A stretch of DNA of 64,000 nucleotides from Gerris lacustris (GCA_951217055.1 OX578277.1:65504388-65568387); one strand, 5' to 3'; counted from the stretch's first letter, positions 12,902 to 22,795 are shown. Translations and numbers: made by a program. The notes: a model not told the origin generated them from the sequence alone.

Positions 12902-13304
12902 CTATTCCTCGACCTGAAACTCTCTCCTCCTTTCGAAGTGGATGGTCGTAACATCCGCGGTTATTGTTGTATATGCCATATACACCGGATTTAAATTATA
13001 TAAAATAATATAATCCGGCGGAAAGATTAATGACCATCTAAATGGTAAATATACCTCAATCAACCGCGAATGATTCACCGCATCCATTGTAGCCAAAAGA
13101 CCTAATCCATGTTCTACTTCACGATACTCAAGTTGTACCATGTAGTAGTAGGTATCTAAAAGAAATTACATAAAATCAATGTATGTTGAATTTAAATCAT
13201 CTCTGTTTGCTATCATATTAATGGTATAGTATTGTGTATGTTTAAAAGTTACCAGTGTCTAAATCTTCGATGGTTAAGATTTCTCGTGGAGGAGATGTTT
13301 CCAT
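12902..13304 (-). CDS. Small accessory protein A (two exons), member of a three-paralogue family
   Basis: Exon 1 is 13304-13253 (ATG, 17 codons plus one base), the donor is GTAACT, and the acceptor TTTCTTTTAG leads to exon 2 at 13155-12902, ending in TAG. The intron is 97 bp and phase 1, and the protein is 101 residues. The central part (GLGLLATMDAV then IEVYLPFRW) aligns with genes at 14580-15998 (VVATL, FDVFLPRRL) and 29282-29650 (LVATL, VDVFLPKRI). The strand pattern suggests a small beta-rich domain, perhaps OB-like, but that is inference and the function is unknown. Upstream is a TCAGT initiator (13326-13322) without a clear TATA box. Confidence 0.75.
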
Positions 13305-13978
13305 GTTCAGGTCTGGTTAAAAACTGAGATCTGTTATACACAGTGTTAATCCATTCAACTTTAATTTTGTAACTTTCACGTTTATACATAATGTAGGTAG
13401 TCGAATGTAGTATAGCCAAAATTAAATGATTACGGTTATGTGATGAAAAGTGAGAATAGAAAGCTACACATGATATGATGTGTTTCACACCCGAAATTGT
13501 TATTAAAATGTTCCCAATGTTAACAATAGTGGTATTAATCTTAAGTTTAATATTATAAGAGAATAATAACATTAAAATAAAAGCGGTATATTTCGACAAT
13601 CAAAAAAAAATAAAAAAATAAAAAATAATAATTGTTGCTTTAAGTGCGTGGCTTTAAGTGCGTGAGAAAAGTCACGGTCGGTTGAACGCATTGCATTTCT
13701 TCATTGTTATTGCAGGACCTGTTTCCACAATTCATAATATGTAGACATCTTATTCATATTCGCCTTTGTGTTGAGTGTTCCTGGATATTATGACACACAA
13801 GGCAACACAGACAATGTGTAAACATAAAACTGTTTGATAATCAATAATTTAGACAGTTTCATAAATTTTACAAATCTAATGTTACACAAATGTGAGTATT
13901 ACATTTACGCAAGCAATAACAAGTTATATGTTTATCAGAGCTAAATAATACTTAGGGAAAATGATTGTCTAAAACTTG
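13305..13978. other. Divergent intergenic region between accessory gene A and PolB
   Basis: It separates gene A (minus) from the PolB promoter (plus). It holds two copies of CTTTAAGTGCGTG near 13638-13665 and otherwise AT-rich sequence. The open frame at 13249-13599 on the minus strand reads exon 1 of gene A in the wrong frame and is not a gene. Confidence 0.6.
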
Positions 13979-14013
13979 TATATATACCATAGCTTGTCTA
14001 GTAAAAAGTTAGT
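13979..14013 (+). promoter_or_regulatory. PolB core promoter (TATA + TTAGT initiator)
   Basis: TATATATA starts at 13979 and TTAGT lies at 14009-14013, with 32 bp from the first T to the initiator A. Transcription from 14011 would place the exon-1 ATG (14043) 32 nt downstream. Confidence 0.65.
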
Positions 14014-14042
14014 TCATTGCGATCATCCGACATAAAATCATC

Positions 14043-14523
14043 ATGAATACATCAGATTTTACAGAAATGAACCTACCATCCACATCCACGTCTTCCTCGA
14101 GTTCAACGCATCAATCTTCGACTGTTACAGTAAGGTGAGTCATGTAGCTTCTAACTTATAGATAATTTAAAATAAAAGAAAATATGTTTTTCCTATATTA
14201 GTTAAATAATGTACATAAGTGTTATACAGGGGTGACCTATAGTTAAATAAAAAGCTCCATGTTTTATCATGTGTGTTATATTAAGAAATGTAATCTATCT
14301 TGGTTTCTTGAAAACAAATGTATTTTTTTTTTTTTTTTTTTTTTTTTAAAACATTACAATATAGATCTAGTATTTGCGTTGCTCTCTCATCCTTTGCATA
14401 CTAAATAGAGATGCTATATATTGTCTTCATCTGGATGCTATAGATATAGCAAATAAATAAAGGAAATGGGTATTCTTATATTATATAGTTAAAATAAAGA
14501 CACAAGCTTTATCCTTATTTATT

Positions 14524-14554
<31 letters not shown>

Positions 14555-17500
14555 GACAATAAATAAATAAAATACATAATTATAAATTTAATAGCTGTAC
14601 TCCTTCCTGAAATTCTATCCAGAAGGAGTTTCCTCTCATTCCTTTAAAAATCAAATATAGATGTGGTGATCTATTATAGTGTGTTGTGACCTCTTCCGAT
14701 AAATGTGCGACTAGCCTTCTTGGTAAGAAGACGTCGAATTCAATCTGCTCGTTCTCCACTAAAGTAGCAACGACAGAAGGCCCATGTTGGCCCGTTATTA
14801 CATTTAGAAGTTCCCTTATAAAATAAGGTCGATCTAGAAATAAATAATGTTATTAGTAATAACTCGATTTAAATAAACTAAACTATCTATTAAAAAATGT
14901 AACACGATGCAATACAAAGATGATAAATAAAAAGCAACTAGTACACAATACTCATTGTATGTTTATTACAAGGTAATAATATACGACTTCTTTCCATTTC
15001 TGGTCAAACAATCCTGTTTAATTAGATTTCATTATAAAAGCTAAGGGTAATAATATTATCAATATTCCTTTAATGTAGACCAAGGACGATCATATATTAT
15101 TAAATTAGAAGTATTATTCTACGTAAATGAAACCATATGAATTGTGTCGACCGCGTATTTGTTAAATCAAATAAATGTTTATATGATTCATGATTAGTTA
15201 ATATCCCACCGGTCCTTTATTAAATCAAATAAATGTTTATATGAATCATGATTAGTTAATGTCTACAACAGCAATTTTCTTTATGATCGGGGTTTGACAG
15301 TTTTACTTAACCGACGATGTCAAACCTGAATGGGAGACACAATGCTGATTATTTATTATAATTATTACCGTATTTGCACCAACTAGAGATATGAAATAAT
15401 CCTTTAAATTAGACCATTAACTTTAAGCCAAGGTCGATCCTATATTATTAAATTAGAAGGTAATACTTTATGAATTGTGTCGGCCGGTTCTTTATTAAAT
15501 CAAATAAATGTTTATATGAATCATGATTAGTTAATGTCTACAACAGCAAATTTTTTAGGTCCAACCAGAATGGTAGACACAATGTCGAATATTTAATACA
15601 ATTATTACTGTTGTTGCCAGGTTAATATCAAACCTGACAACTAGCTGTAATGTAGGTACGTATTAGCACCTGCTACTATAAAGAGAGCGTCAACGGTATA
15701 AAGTTAAAATTTAAACAATATATATCAATATTTTTAACACAACATAAAATAAATAGATCCGACCATATATTAATTTTTTGACTGTTAACAATTACATCAC
15801 TGTTATAATAAATACAAAATTACAGATTTTCACAGTGTGCAACTAGGAAAATAAACCCTTTTGTTAAGAGAGAGCTTATAGAATTGTTACTAAAAATATT
15901 TTTAAAAAATAAACCTTACCTATTACTAACTCCCTGATGGATCGTCTTGGTCTTGTAGCTAAATGGTTTAGAGCAGCAGCCAAATGTTGTTGAGACATGT
16001 TTTGATGAGGAAGTCAAATGAGGAGAGGTTGAAGTCAAATGTGGAAAAGATGAAGTCAAACTGATGAATCGTCGAAATATTATCTGTTTATATACAATAA
16101 GAACAATGAAACTTGTGACCTTTTTTCAATAACATACACACACGCATTTATTCAGTGAAACCTTCGATGCAATTGATAAAAAAATAAACGTTGTCTGTTA
16201 ATATTATTATGTTTAGTATTCCGTGTGGTTTTCATTGTCGAAATCAGTCGTGCGCATAGTTTCATAATGGAAATAACTTGTATGAAAATTATGCGAGTGC
16301 ATACATGTAAATAACAATTATTTGCTGATTATTATCTGTAAAATAAATAAAATACTCACTAATATCATGAATGTATAACAATTATAATATTCATCTTGTT
16401 AAGTTACTTGTATCTTTATCCGTTTGTTCGGTATTGTATTTTTTTTTTTACAGAAACGATTCCGGACTCACCTGCGAATTCTGCTCAAAGTCCTTCTCAT
16501 TAAAACGAAACCTTACAAGACATTTAAAGACAGTCTGCACTCAGGAAAAGACTAATTATTGCCAAAAATGCAAACGTACCTTAGGGAATAGAAATGACCA
16601 TTTCCAGCTTCACATATCAACCTGTAAAGGTCGGAAAAATGTTTGCCAACAGTGTAATGTCGATTTCCCTACAAAACTACTCTTGCGTAATCATAAAAAA
16701 ACCTGTCAAATTATGGACCTTCGCTCAAAAAGAGCCAAAGTTTATCGTGCTACACTCCCACGTGACGATGAGAGTGGTATTATAATGCTCAGAAGTGCGT
16801 TCAATAAAAATCTTACTACATATATAATTCCGAATAAAGAGGGTGCAAACAAATTAAAAGATTATTTTACATCGACTCTTGATTTAATGAGACAAAAATT
16901 AAACACACACCTCGAAGAAAACCCAGTTAAAATAAATTTTGTTGTGGAAAGTACTTATGAAAATCCTGTAACGAAGGATAGAGCCGAGTGTAATTTTAAG
17001 ACAAAAAGTACAGCTGTATACACAATGTCAGATATAGATGAAATACTACTCAAGGGAGTAGATAAAATCGAAAATGAAATACACACGTATGAGGGTAGTC
17101 CCTCGGGCTTAAAGTTATCTAGTATTAATAATATTGTGCTAAATGTAAGTAAATTAAATCCTTTAAAGTCTGCATGCAATATTCCGCTGCCGGACTGGAT
17201 AGTCAAAACTCAATCGGTTGATCATACTATATATCCCGATAGTGAAGACTGTTTTAGACAAGCTGTGCTGTCACGTGTCCCTCATGGAAGATTGTATGAT
17301 TTCAGTGCTCTTACTTTCCCAACTATATTGAAAGATATTCCCAAGTTTGAAAACAAAAACCAAGTCCGTGTCAATATATTTGCGCTCGATGAAAAGGAGA
17401 AGCTCTATCCATATAAGGTTAGTGAGCTGAAGACTGACGAATATATCGACCTCCTCCTTTTAAGTGCCGGTAATCATAACCACTTTGTTCGCATTTTCAA

Positions 17501-20192
17501 ATTTGATAGATTAATTAGGTCACAAATAACTAAGAGAAAATGTGCAATTGTAGTATGTAAACGTTGTTTTTCATATTTCGATAGCCGTTACGGGATGTCT
17601 AAGGAGGAAAAGTTAAGACTGCATGGAAACGATTGTATTGAACAGCCTGCCAGAATGATTATGCCCGAAGGACTAAAATCAAAATTAAAATACATATCCG
17701 GTAAAAATCAAATCCGAGTGCCATTTGTTGGGTACTGTGATACAGAAGCTATTCTTAAACCTATATTTTCGTGTGAGCCTCCCTCTACTGATTCTAGTGG
17801 CAGACACTACCGTCCCTACACCAATAAAATACAGGAGCACCAAATAATGTCCTTTGGACTCTATGTCAAGAGTGACATACATACAATAGATGAAGATGAA
17901 GATTTCAATAACATGATTATTTATACGGGACGTGATGCTGCCAAAAAACTAATTCTGAAGCTTGCTAGTATCGCCGCAAAGGTTCTCGGATTTTATTCAT
18001 TAAACACACCAGTAATTATGAGTGACCAAGAACAGCTAGCGTACGACTCTGCCATTACATGCTATCTTTGTGGCCGCGGTTATATTGATCAAACCGATAA
18101 AATATGTGAACATGACCACATAACCGGAAGATATAGAGGAGCCGCTCATAGGAGTTGTAATATCGCCGCTAAAACACCTGACTATTTGCCCATACTTCTC
18201 CATTTCGGATCTGGCTATGACAATAAGTTTATTGTTCGTGAACTGGGTAACCTCCGAGGGGAGATTAAAGTAATTGCAGATACATCTGAAAAGTACATTT
18301 CATTTTCTAAACAGATTATCTGCACACAAGGAATGATCTGGCTTCGGTTTCTCGATTCATTTAGATTCCTACCGTCTAGTTTAGACGCTCTTGTAAAAAC
18401 AATGACGCCCGATCGATTTAAGATTCTTCCGAAACTCTACGCTGGCAGGCAGCTAGAGTTGTTGTTGCGTAAGGGACAGATGCCCTATGAGTACATGAGC
18501 GACTGGGAGAAACTAGACGAGACCTCTTTGCCGCCAAGAGAGTCATTTTACAGTAGGCTAAATGAATCGGGCATTAGTGAGGACGAGTACAAGCATGCCG
18601 TTGAAGTATGGAACGTTTTTAACATCAAAAACCTCCGAGAATATTCCGAGCTGTACCTCCGGACCGATGTCTACCTTCTCGCCGAAGTATTTGAGAATTT
18701 CCGGAGAGAATTTTTCAACTCGGATTACAACTTGGAGGTTGTCAACTATTACAGCATTCCCGGCTTGGCATTGAACGGCATGCTGAAAATCACAAATGTA
18801 CAACTTGACCTCTTAACTGATTACTCCATGTTACTTTTTATCGAACGTGGCATCCGCGGAGGGTTTACCCAGGTGAGCCAGAGATATGTAGAAGCTGACA
18901 ATAGTCAGCAAATGTGTTACATCGATGCTAACAATCTATACGGACTTGCATCGTCAGAAATTTTACCGATAAGAGATTTCCGATGGGTTGATCCACGCGA
19001 TGTAAATTTGCTGACTGTGTCTGACAAGTCCGATGTGGGATATATAGCAGAGGTGGACATAGACATCCCGGAAAATTTACACGACTACTTTAATGACCTT
19101 CCACCTCTGCCCGAACGGATAAAACCAGCTGGTTCAACCTATGTTAAACTTATTGCAACCCTCAGCCCCAAGACTAAATATGTGCTACACTACAAACTTT
19201 TACAGTTTGTTGTAGCACACGGGTGTGTATTAAAAACTGTCCACAGAGTTCTTGGCTTTCAACAATCGGCATGGTTAGCGCCCTTCATTCGAGTTAACAA
19301 TGAGAGGCGAAAGTCAGCCACCAACGCGTTTGAAAAGGATCTATACAAGCTTTTGGTAAATAGCAATTATGGTAAAATGATCGAAAACGTACGCAACCGG
19401 ATAGATTTGAGGTTAGTGACAACTTGGCGTAGAGCTGAAAAACTTATTGCAAAACCCAACTTCAAAAGTAGGGTCATTATCGAAGAAAATCTGGTTGCAA
19501 TTCATATGAGTAAAACAAAGATCCTTTTCGACAAACCGAACTACGTGGGGATGTGCATCTTGGATCTTGCAAAATTGAGAATGCTTAGTTTCCATTATGA
19601 CCGAATGATCCGACATTACGGTCCCGAAAGACTCACACTTACATACACAGACACGGACAGTTTTATTTACGCTATAAAGACGGCTGACGAAGACTGGAAA
19701 ACTGAAGCTTTCCGAGCTCTCGGGCACGAGTTTGATTTTAGTAACCTCCCCTCTGACCATCCGTGTTATTCGACAGCCAATAAACAAGTATTGGGGAAAT
19801 TTAAAGATGAGACTGCGGGCAAAAAAATAAAGTCGTTTGTCGGTTTGAGAGCCAAAATGTATGCCATCGAAATTGAGGGCATTGAGTCGATTAAAAAGGT
19901 CAAGGGAGTTAAAAAGAGCGCTGTAAAAAATAAGCTAGACTTTGAAGATTTTAAACGAGCGCTCTTTGAATCTAAAACCATGTCTACAAAGTTCAACCTT
20001 ATTCGATCCTATCGCCTTAGACTATATACAGTAGCCATTAATAAATTGGCTCTTTCTTCCACTGACGACAAACGACACATTCTACCGGATAAGATCACCA
20101 CCCTTGCCCATGGTCATCATCGAATAATGGAGGTCGATGAAGACAGGTCAAGTGATGTCGCAGGCGGCAGCGACATTGAAAACGCAGAGTAG
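14043..20192 (+). CDS. polB: Protein-primed family B DNA polymerase, two exons
   Basis: Replicates the element's linear DNA, presumably primed from a terminal protein. Exon 1 is 14043-14134 (30 codons plus 2 bases, Ser/Thr-rich), donor GTGAGT; exon 2 is 16454-20192 after acceptor TTTTTTTACAG. Phases agree, giving about 1,276 residues. Three C2H2-like fingers sit near the N-terminus. Then come Exo I (DTEA, D460), a Cys/His HNH-like insert (CYLCGRG, HDHITG) at about 18058-18165, an Exo II-like GSGYD, an Exo III-like TDVYLL, Pol A (DANNLYG, D855), Pol B (K996, NSNYG) and Pol C (YTDTDS, D1097/D1099). All catalytic motifs are present. The ATG at 16371 lies in the intron. The N-terminal fingers fit other Polinton polymerases. 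Confidence 0.93.
14580..15998 (-). CDS. Small accessory protein B (two exons), antisense inside the PolB intron
   Basis: Exon 1 is 15998-15920 (26 codons plus one base), donor GTAAGG. Exon 2 is 14833-14580 after acceptor TTTCTAG, ending in TAA. The protein is 110 residues. Exon 2 is 254 bp, exactly the length of exon 2 of gene A, and the intron falls at the same phase and aligned position, giving an Asp codon at the junction in both. Shared core: VVATLVENEQ, FDVFLPRRLV, then HLYLIFKGM. The N-terminus is basic (RPRRSIREL). Function unknown; by position and family it is an early-type accessory gene. An A-rich segment with AATAAA lies just downstream on the minus strand. Confidence 0.75.
15077..15600. 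repeat. Degenerate direct repeats inside the intron of gene B
   Basis: TTAAATCAAATAAATG followed by a TTTATATGA(A/T)TCATG segment recurs at about 15165, 15217 and 15495. A longer ~330-bp unit beginning CCAAGG(A/T)CGATC is repeated at about 15098 and 15425. The second of these carries CCAAGGTCG, the same word found three times in each TIR. Confidence 0.65.
16060..16094 (-). promoter_or_regulatory. Core promoter of accessory gene B
   Basis: On the minus strand TATATAAA (from 16094 down) precedes TCAGT (16064-16060) with 32 bp from the first T to the initiator A, the spacing seen at the plus-strand promoters. The 5' leader then holds three GAAGTCAAA words (as read on the plus strand), about 20 bp apart. 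Confidence 0.65.
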
Positions 20193-20290
20193 TAGTAGTT
20201 GTAGGGACATTATCTAGAGACAACATTGATCGGAGAGCGACTGCGGCAGAGATGTCGAAGGCACAGCGACATCTGAGAACATCAAATGGA

Positions 20291-20373
20291 GGTGACAAAA
20301 AAATTGGTTGGTCACCACAAGATAGGGCGAGGTGGGGCCCTATCTATAAAAAAAAAAAAAAAAAAAAAAAAAA
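20291..20373 (+). other. Two small hairpins followed by an A26 tract between PolB and the PLA2 gene
   Basis: GGTGAC/GTCACC (20291-20296 and 20311-20316) and AGATAGGGC/GCCCTATCT (20320-20328 and 20337-20345) can each form a stem. A 26-base A run follows at 20348-20373. The PolB stop is about 100 bp upstream and no AATAAA was found, so this may be its 3' processing region or a scar of a polyadenylated template. Confidence 0.45.
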
Positions 20374-20405
20374 TATGTACATATTTATTTGACATCTCGC
20401 GCGAA

Positions 20406-20441
20406 TATAAAAACAGAGTGCGAAACATACGATACATCAGT
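20406..20441 (+). promoter_or_regulatory. PLA2-gene core promoter
   Basis: TATAAAAA at 20406 and TCAGT at 20437-20441, 33 bp from first T to initiator A. The initiator abuts the ATG at 20442, predicting an almost leaderless mRNA. Confidence 0.7.
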
Positions 20442-21221
20442 ATGCGTTCAGCACTTCGTAAGAAAGGTCGAGGAGGAGTGATAAACAAGTTAGTTGACAG
20501 TCTACCGGTAGAACTACATTTGCCCGGCTATCGGTTTTGTGGTCCGGGTACTAAACTCCAAAAAAGGTTGAATCAGGCGGGGATCAATCCACTGGACGAC
20601 GCTTGTAAGCAACACGATATTGCTTACGCAAATCAAGAGTCGAGAACCGAAGCAGACCGACGTTTGGAGGAAGCGGCTTGGAAACGTGTAAAGGCACCGG
20701 ACTCGAGTTTTGGCGAAAAGACTGCGGCTTGGTCGGTAACTACGGCTATGAAAGTCAAAAGAAAACTTGGTGGTGGTGGTGGTGGTGATAGGGCTAAAAA
20801 ACGTGCGAAGAAAAACGCTCCGAATCAACTTAAGAAGGTAATTTCGTTGGCTAGGCTCGCCGTTGAAAAAGCGGGGAACGGGAAAAGCGTTCATCAGAAA
20901 ACTGTGGCGGCTTTGCGAGCGGCAAAACTGGGTGTTAGCAGTCGTCGAACTAGTCATCGGTCCCGAGTAATACCAGTGCCGAAACGAGGAGGTATTTTAC
21001 CTTTTCTTATGGCTGCGATACCGGCTTTGGCCGCTCTCGGGTCTGTAGCAGGCGGGGCGGCCAGTTTGGTCAAGACCATAAACGAAGGTCGGCAGGCTAG
21101 TCAAGCTTTGGAGGAGGCTAGGCGGCATAACAAAAAGATGGAGGAGGTAGCGCTTGGTAAGGGACTATATTTGAGACCGTACAGAAAAGGACTCGGACTC
21201 TATGTAAGCTCAAAAAACTAA
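20442..21221 (+). CDS. PLA2-domain virion protein (parvovirus VP1-like) with hydrophobic pVI/pX-like segment
   Basis: 259 residues from the ATG at 20442, chosen because it directly follows the TATA/TCAGT promoter. The in-frame ATG at 20286 would read through the A26 tract. Residues 30-37 (YRFCGPGT) form a calcium loop and 58-62 (HDIAY) the catalytic His-Asp motif of parvovirus-type phospholipase A2. Such domains help incoming particles breach endosomal membranes. A Gly run (110-115) and Lys/Arg patches follow. Residues 184-208 are a hydrophobic GGILPFLMAAIPALA segment like adenoviral core or lytic peptides. LGGG-G at 109-113 resembles an adenain cleavage site. The end repeats a KGLYLRPY/KGLGLYV motif. 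The last codons form a slippery site for reading into the protease. Confidence 0.85.
   Translation: MRSALRKKGRGGVINKLVDSLPVELHLPGYRFCGPGTKLQKRLNQAGINPLDDACKQHDIAYANQESRTEADRRLEEAAWKRVKAPDSSFGEKTAAWSVTTAMKVKRKLGGGGGGDRAKKRAKKNAPNQLKKVISLARLAVEKAGNGKSVHQKTVAALRAAKLGVSSRRTSHRSRVIPVPKRGGILPFLMAAIPALAALGSVAGGAASLVKTINEGRQASQALEEARRHNKKMEEVALGKGLYLRPYRKGLGLYVSSKN
21212..21218 (+). promoter_or_regulatory. Probable -1 ribosomal frameshift site (A AAA AAC)
   Basis: The last two sense codons of the PLA2 gene are AAA AAC, preceded by A in frame, giving the canonical X XXY YYZ heptamer A AAA AAC immediately before TAA (21219-21221). A -1 shift continues at CTA ACC GTG, exactly the frame of the protease, which has no suitable ATG. 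That frame is open from 21161. A downstream stimulatory RNA structure was not established. Confidence 0.7.
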
Positions 21222-21223
21222 CC

Positions 21224-21595
21224 GTGAGCCTTCCTGCACGCCCTTTGACCGATTACGACATAAAACGCGCGTTAACAGACCGGCTTCGCCTTAGCAAGTT
21301 TCGCGGAGTCTTTATGCGCGATCGCTTGCCGAAAATAAGACGTAACGTGGAATGCGGCATTATCAATTTGCAAACGTGGCGTGAACCCGGCAGTCATTGG
21401 GTGTTGTATTATGTTGACGGTTACAGAGCGGTGTATTTCGACCCGTATGGCGATTTGTCTCCCCCTCATGAACTGGTCGACTATTTGGAAGGTACAACAA
21501 TATTCTACAACCAACGTCAAATACAACCATTTGACACGTTTATTTGCGGTCATTTATGCATGATACTAGCAGTCATATTGTGCAGTGATCTCTAG
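21224..21595 (+). CDS. Adenain-type maturation cysteine protease
   Basis: About 124 residues. The first possible codon of the frame after the PLA2 stop is GTG at 21224, and the only early Met (residue 31) lies inside the conserved FRGVFMRD segment, so an ATG start would remove conserved sequence. Catalytic His58 (GSHWV), acidic Asp73 (FDPYG), Gln101 and Cys108 (ICGHLC) match the triad and oxyanion residues of adenovirus-like ULP proteases, which cleave capsid precursors during assembly. It is short, as in other Polintons. Production as a -1 frameshift extension of the PLA2 protein is the simplest reading; splicing or non-AUG initiation are alternatives. Confidence 0.85.
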   Translation: MSLPARPLTDYDIKRALTDRLRLSKFRGVFMRDRLPKIRRNVECGIINLQTWREPGSHWVLYYVDGYRAVYFDPYGDLSPPHELVDYLEGTTIFYNQRQIQPFDTFICGHLCMILAVILCSDL

Positions 21596-21603
21596 TCCAT
21601 TTG

Positions 21604-21638
21604 TATATATATTACACTTGACGACTTTAAGAGTCAGT
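21604..21638 (+). promoter_or_regulatory. Penton-gene core promoter
   Basis: TATATATA at 21604 and TCAGT at 21634-21638, 32 bp from first T to initiator A, with the ATG two bases after the initiator. Confidence 0.7.
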
Positions 21639-21639
21639 C

Positions 21640-22581
21640 ATGTCTCTAACGTTAACATTTACCGGTGACAAATCGGTCCTCACGAGTGATTTTTTCCCAC
21701 CGGTACATTTGAACGATGGTAATTGGGTATGCGGTCTGTTGTCCTTTGAAGCGTACAATTCTATTCCGAACGTAGACGAGACCAACAACCGAATTTATCT
21801 CATGTATAATGACATAGTATTTACTGTACCGAAAAATCCCACTTACGAACAGATTACTGCTAATATTCAAACTAATCTTCCCGAAGGTGTTGAAATAAGA
21901 TTCGCTATAAAAGGCGGACGAGTAGTAATAAAAAGCAACAAGACATTATTCAACGATTTAAAAGATACAATTTTGACCACTTTTGGCTTTGAGCGCGGTA
22001 CAATACTCGAGGCTAACATAGAGCATATAGCTCCAGTGGTCATAGGTTCGAGTATAGTGTATAGCAAGATTATAGTGGGTGACATGATAAAACTCCCCAA
22101 AGGCTCTTACGAACTTAGTGATATTGCTAAGGAGCTCTCCAAGTACGATATTGACGTGAAGGAGCAACGCAACTCGCTCACCTGTACTGTGATTAGTAAG
22201 GATAAAAACTTAAATTTTAAATCGGTCAACAGTATTGGAAGTATTCTCGGATTTGAACCGAAAATATTGGAGAAAAATGATCGCTGTGTTTCGGATACAA
22301 TTGTCGACATATTCAAAGTTAACGCGTTGTCTGTAGAATGTAATATTGTCACCGGTTCGTATATAAATGGTGAAGAGTCTCATGTCCTACATCAGTTCTT
22401 CCCCACCGTAGCTCCCGGATACAAGATTGTTGAAGTGCCACAGACAGTTGTCTACTTGCACACATTAACAAATACGCTCACGTCTGTTAATATTACAATT
22501 AAGGATCAAGAGGGCCGACCGGTGGACTTTCGCGGAGAGACGATTACCGTTCGCATTCATCTCAAGCGTAGTAATGATTGA
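21640..22581 (+). CDS. Minor capsid (penton) protein, single jelly-roll
   Basis: 313 residues, starting at the ATG behind the TATA/TCAGT promoter. Size, beta-strand-rich sequence and position between the protease and major capsid genes match the penton of Polintons and adintoviruses, which forms the five-fold vertices. No catalytic motif is expected. Its TGA overlaps the ATG of the next small frame (ATGATTGA at 22574-22581), an arrangement suited to termination-reinitiation. The assignment depends mainly on position and length. Confidence 0.75.
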   Translation: MSLTLTFTGDKSVLTSDFFPPVHLNDGNWVCGLLSFEAYNSIPNVDETNNRIYLMYNDIVFTVPKNPTYEQITANIQTNLPEGVEIRFAIKGGRVVIKSNKTLFNDLKDTILTTFGFERGTILEANIEHIAPVVIGSSIVYSKIIVGDMIKLPKGSYELSDIAKELSKYDIDVKEQRNSLTCTVISKDKNLNFKSVNSIGSILGFEPKILEKNDRCVSDTIVDIFKVNALSVECNIVTGSYINGEESHVLHQFFPTVAPGYKIVEVPQTVVYLHTLTNTLTSVNITIKDQEGRPVDFRGETITVRIHLKRSND

Positions 22582-22795
22582 CTTTAAATACCGACCCGTC
22601 GATATTGTAGACTTTAGTAGACAACATCACGTCACTGGGTTAACATCTGTCAATCGTGAGTATTTACAGAATCTGGGCTTAAAAATTCGCAACAATGGAT
22701 TCCGCCACGTTGCTAGATTTGGCAAAAGCGCCAAGATTCGACGACTCCATAGTAAAACTGGAGTATCACAGTCATCTGCCCTATTCGTCGAGTAA
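22574..22795 (+). CDS. Small overlapping frame between penton and major capsid genes
   Basis: 73 residues. It overlaps the penton stop by 8 bp and runs about 100 bp into the major capsid gene in another frame. The part before the capsid ATG (22574-22694) has protein-like content (VDIVDFSR, GLTSVNREYLQNLG). The distal part is Arg/Lys-rich and may simply follow the capsid frame's composition. It could be a small conserved virion protein or an upstream frame controlling capsid translation. A donor-like GTGAGT followed closely by TTTACAG (22656-22670) also lies here. Confidence 0.45.
   Translation: MIDFKYRPVDIVDFSRQHHVTGLTSVNREYLQNLGLKIRNNGFRHVARFGKSAKIRRLHSKTGVSQSSALFVE

Larger units (their letters stand above)
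14135..16453 (+). other. PolB intron 1 (2,319 bp) holding an antisense gene
   Basis: GTGAGT donor and polypyrimidine-CAG acceptor. The intron contains accessory gene B on the opposite strand with its own promoter, T runs at 14323-14347 and 14526-14554, and the direct repeats at 15077-15600. A full gene inside a viral-type intron suggests either a captured copy or an arrangement that lets the two transcripts interfere. Confidence 0.8.

Noticed and set aside
13249..13599. 116-residue minus-strand frame
   Set aside because: It reads gene A exon 1 in the wrong frame; the splice-consistent frame is the one similar to the paralogues.
16371..16453. ATG at 16371 as the PolB start
   Set aside because: The residues before the acceptor are a Leu/Val/Phe-rich translation of intron and polypyrimidine tract. 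A promoter, ATG exon and matching donor exist at 13979-14134.
20286..20441. ATG at 20286 as the PLA2-gene start
   Set aside because: It lies upstream of the TATA box and would translate the A26 tract into a lysine run. The ATG at 20442 follows the initiator directly.
21224..21226. GTG as a true start codon for the protease
   Set aside because: Non-AUG initiation at GUG is rare in animals and there is no promoter here. The in-frame slippery heptamer explains expression better.
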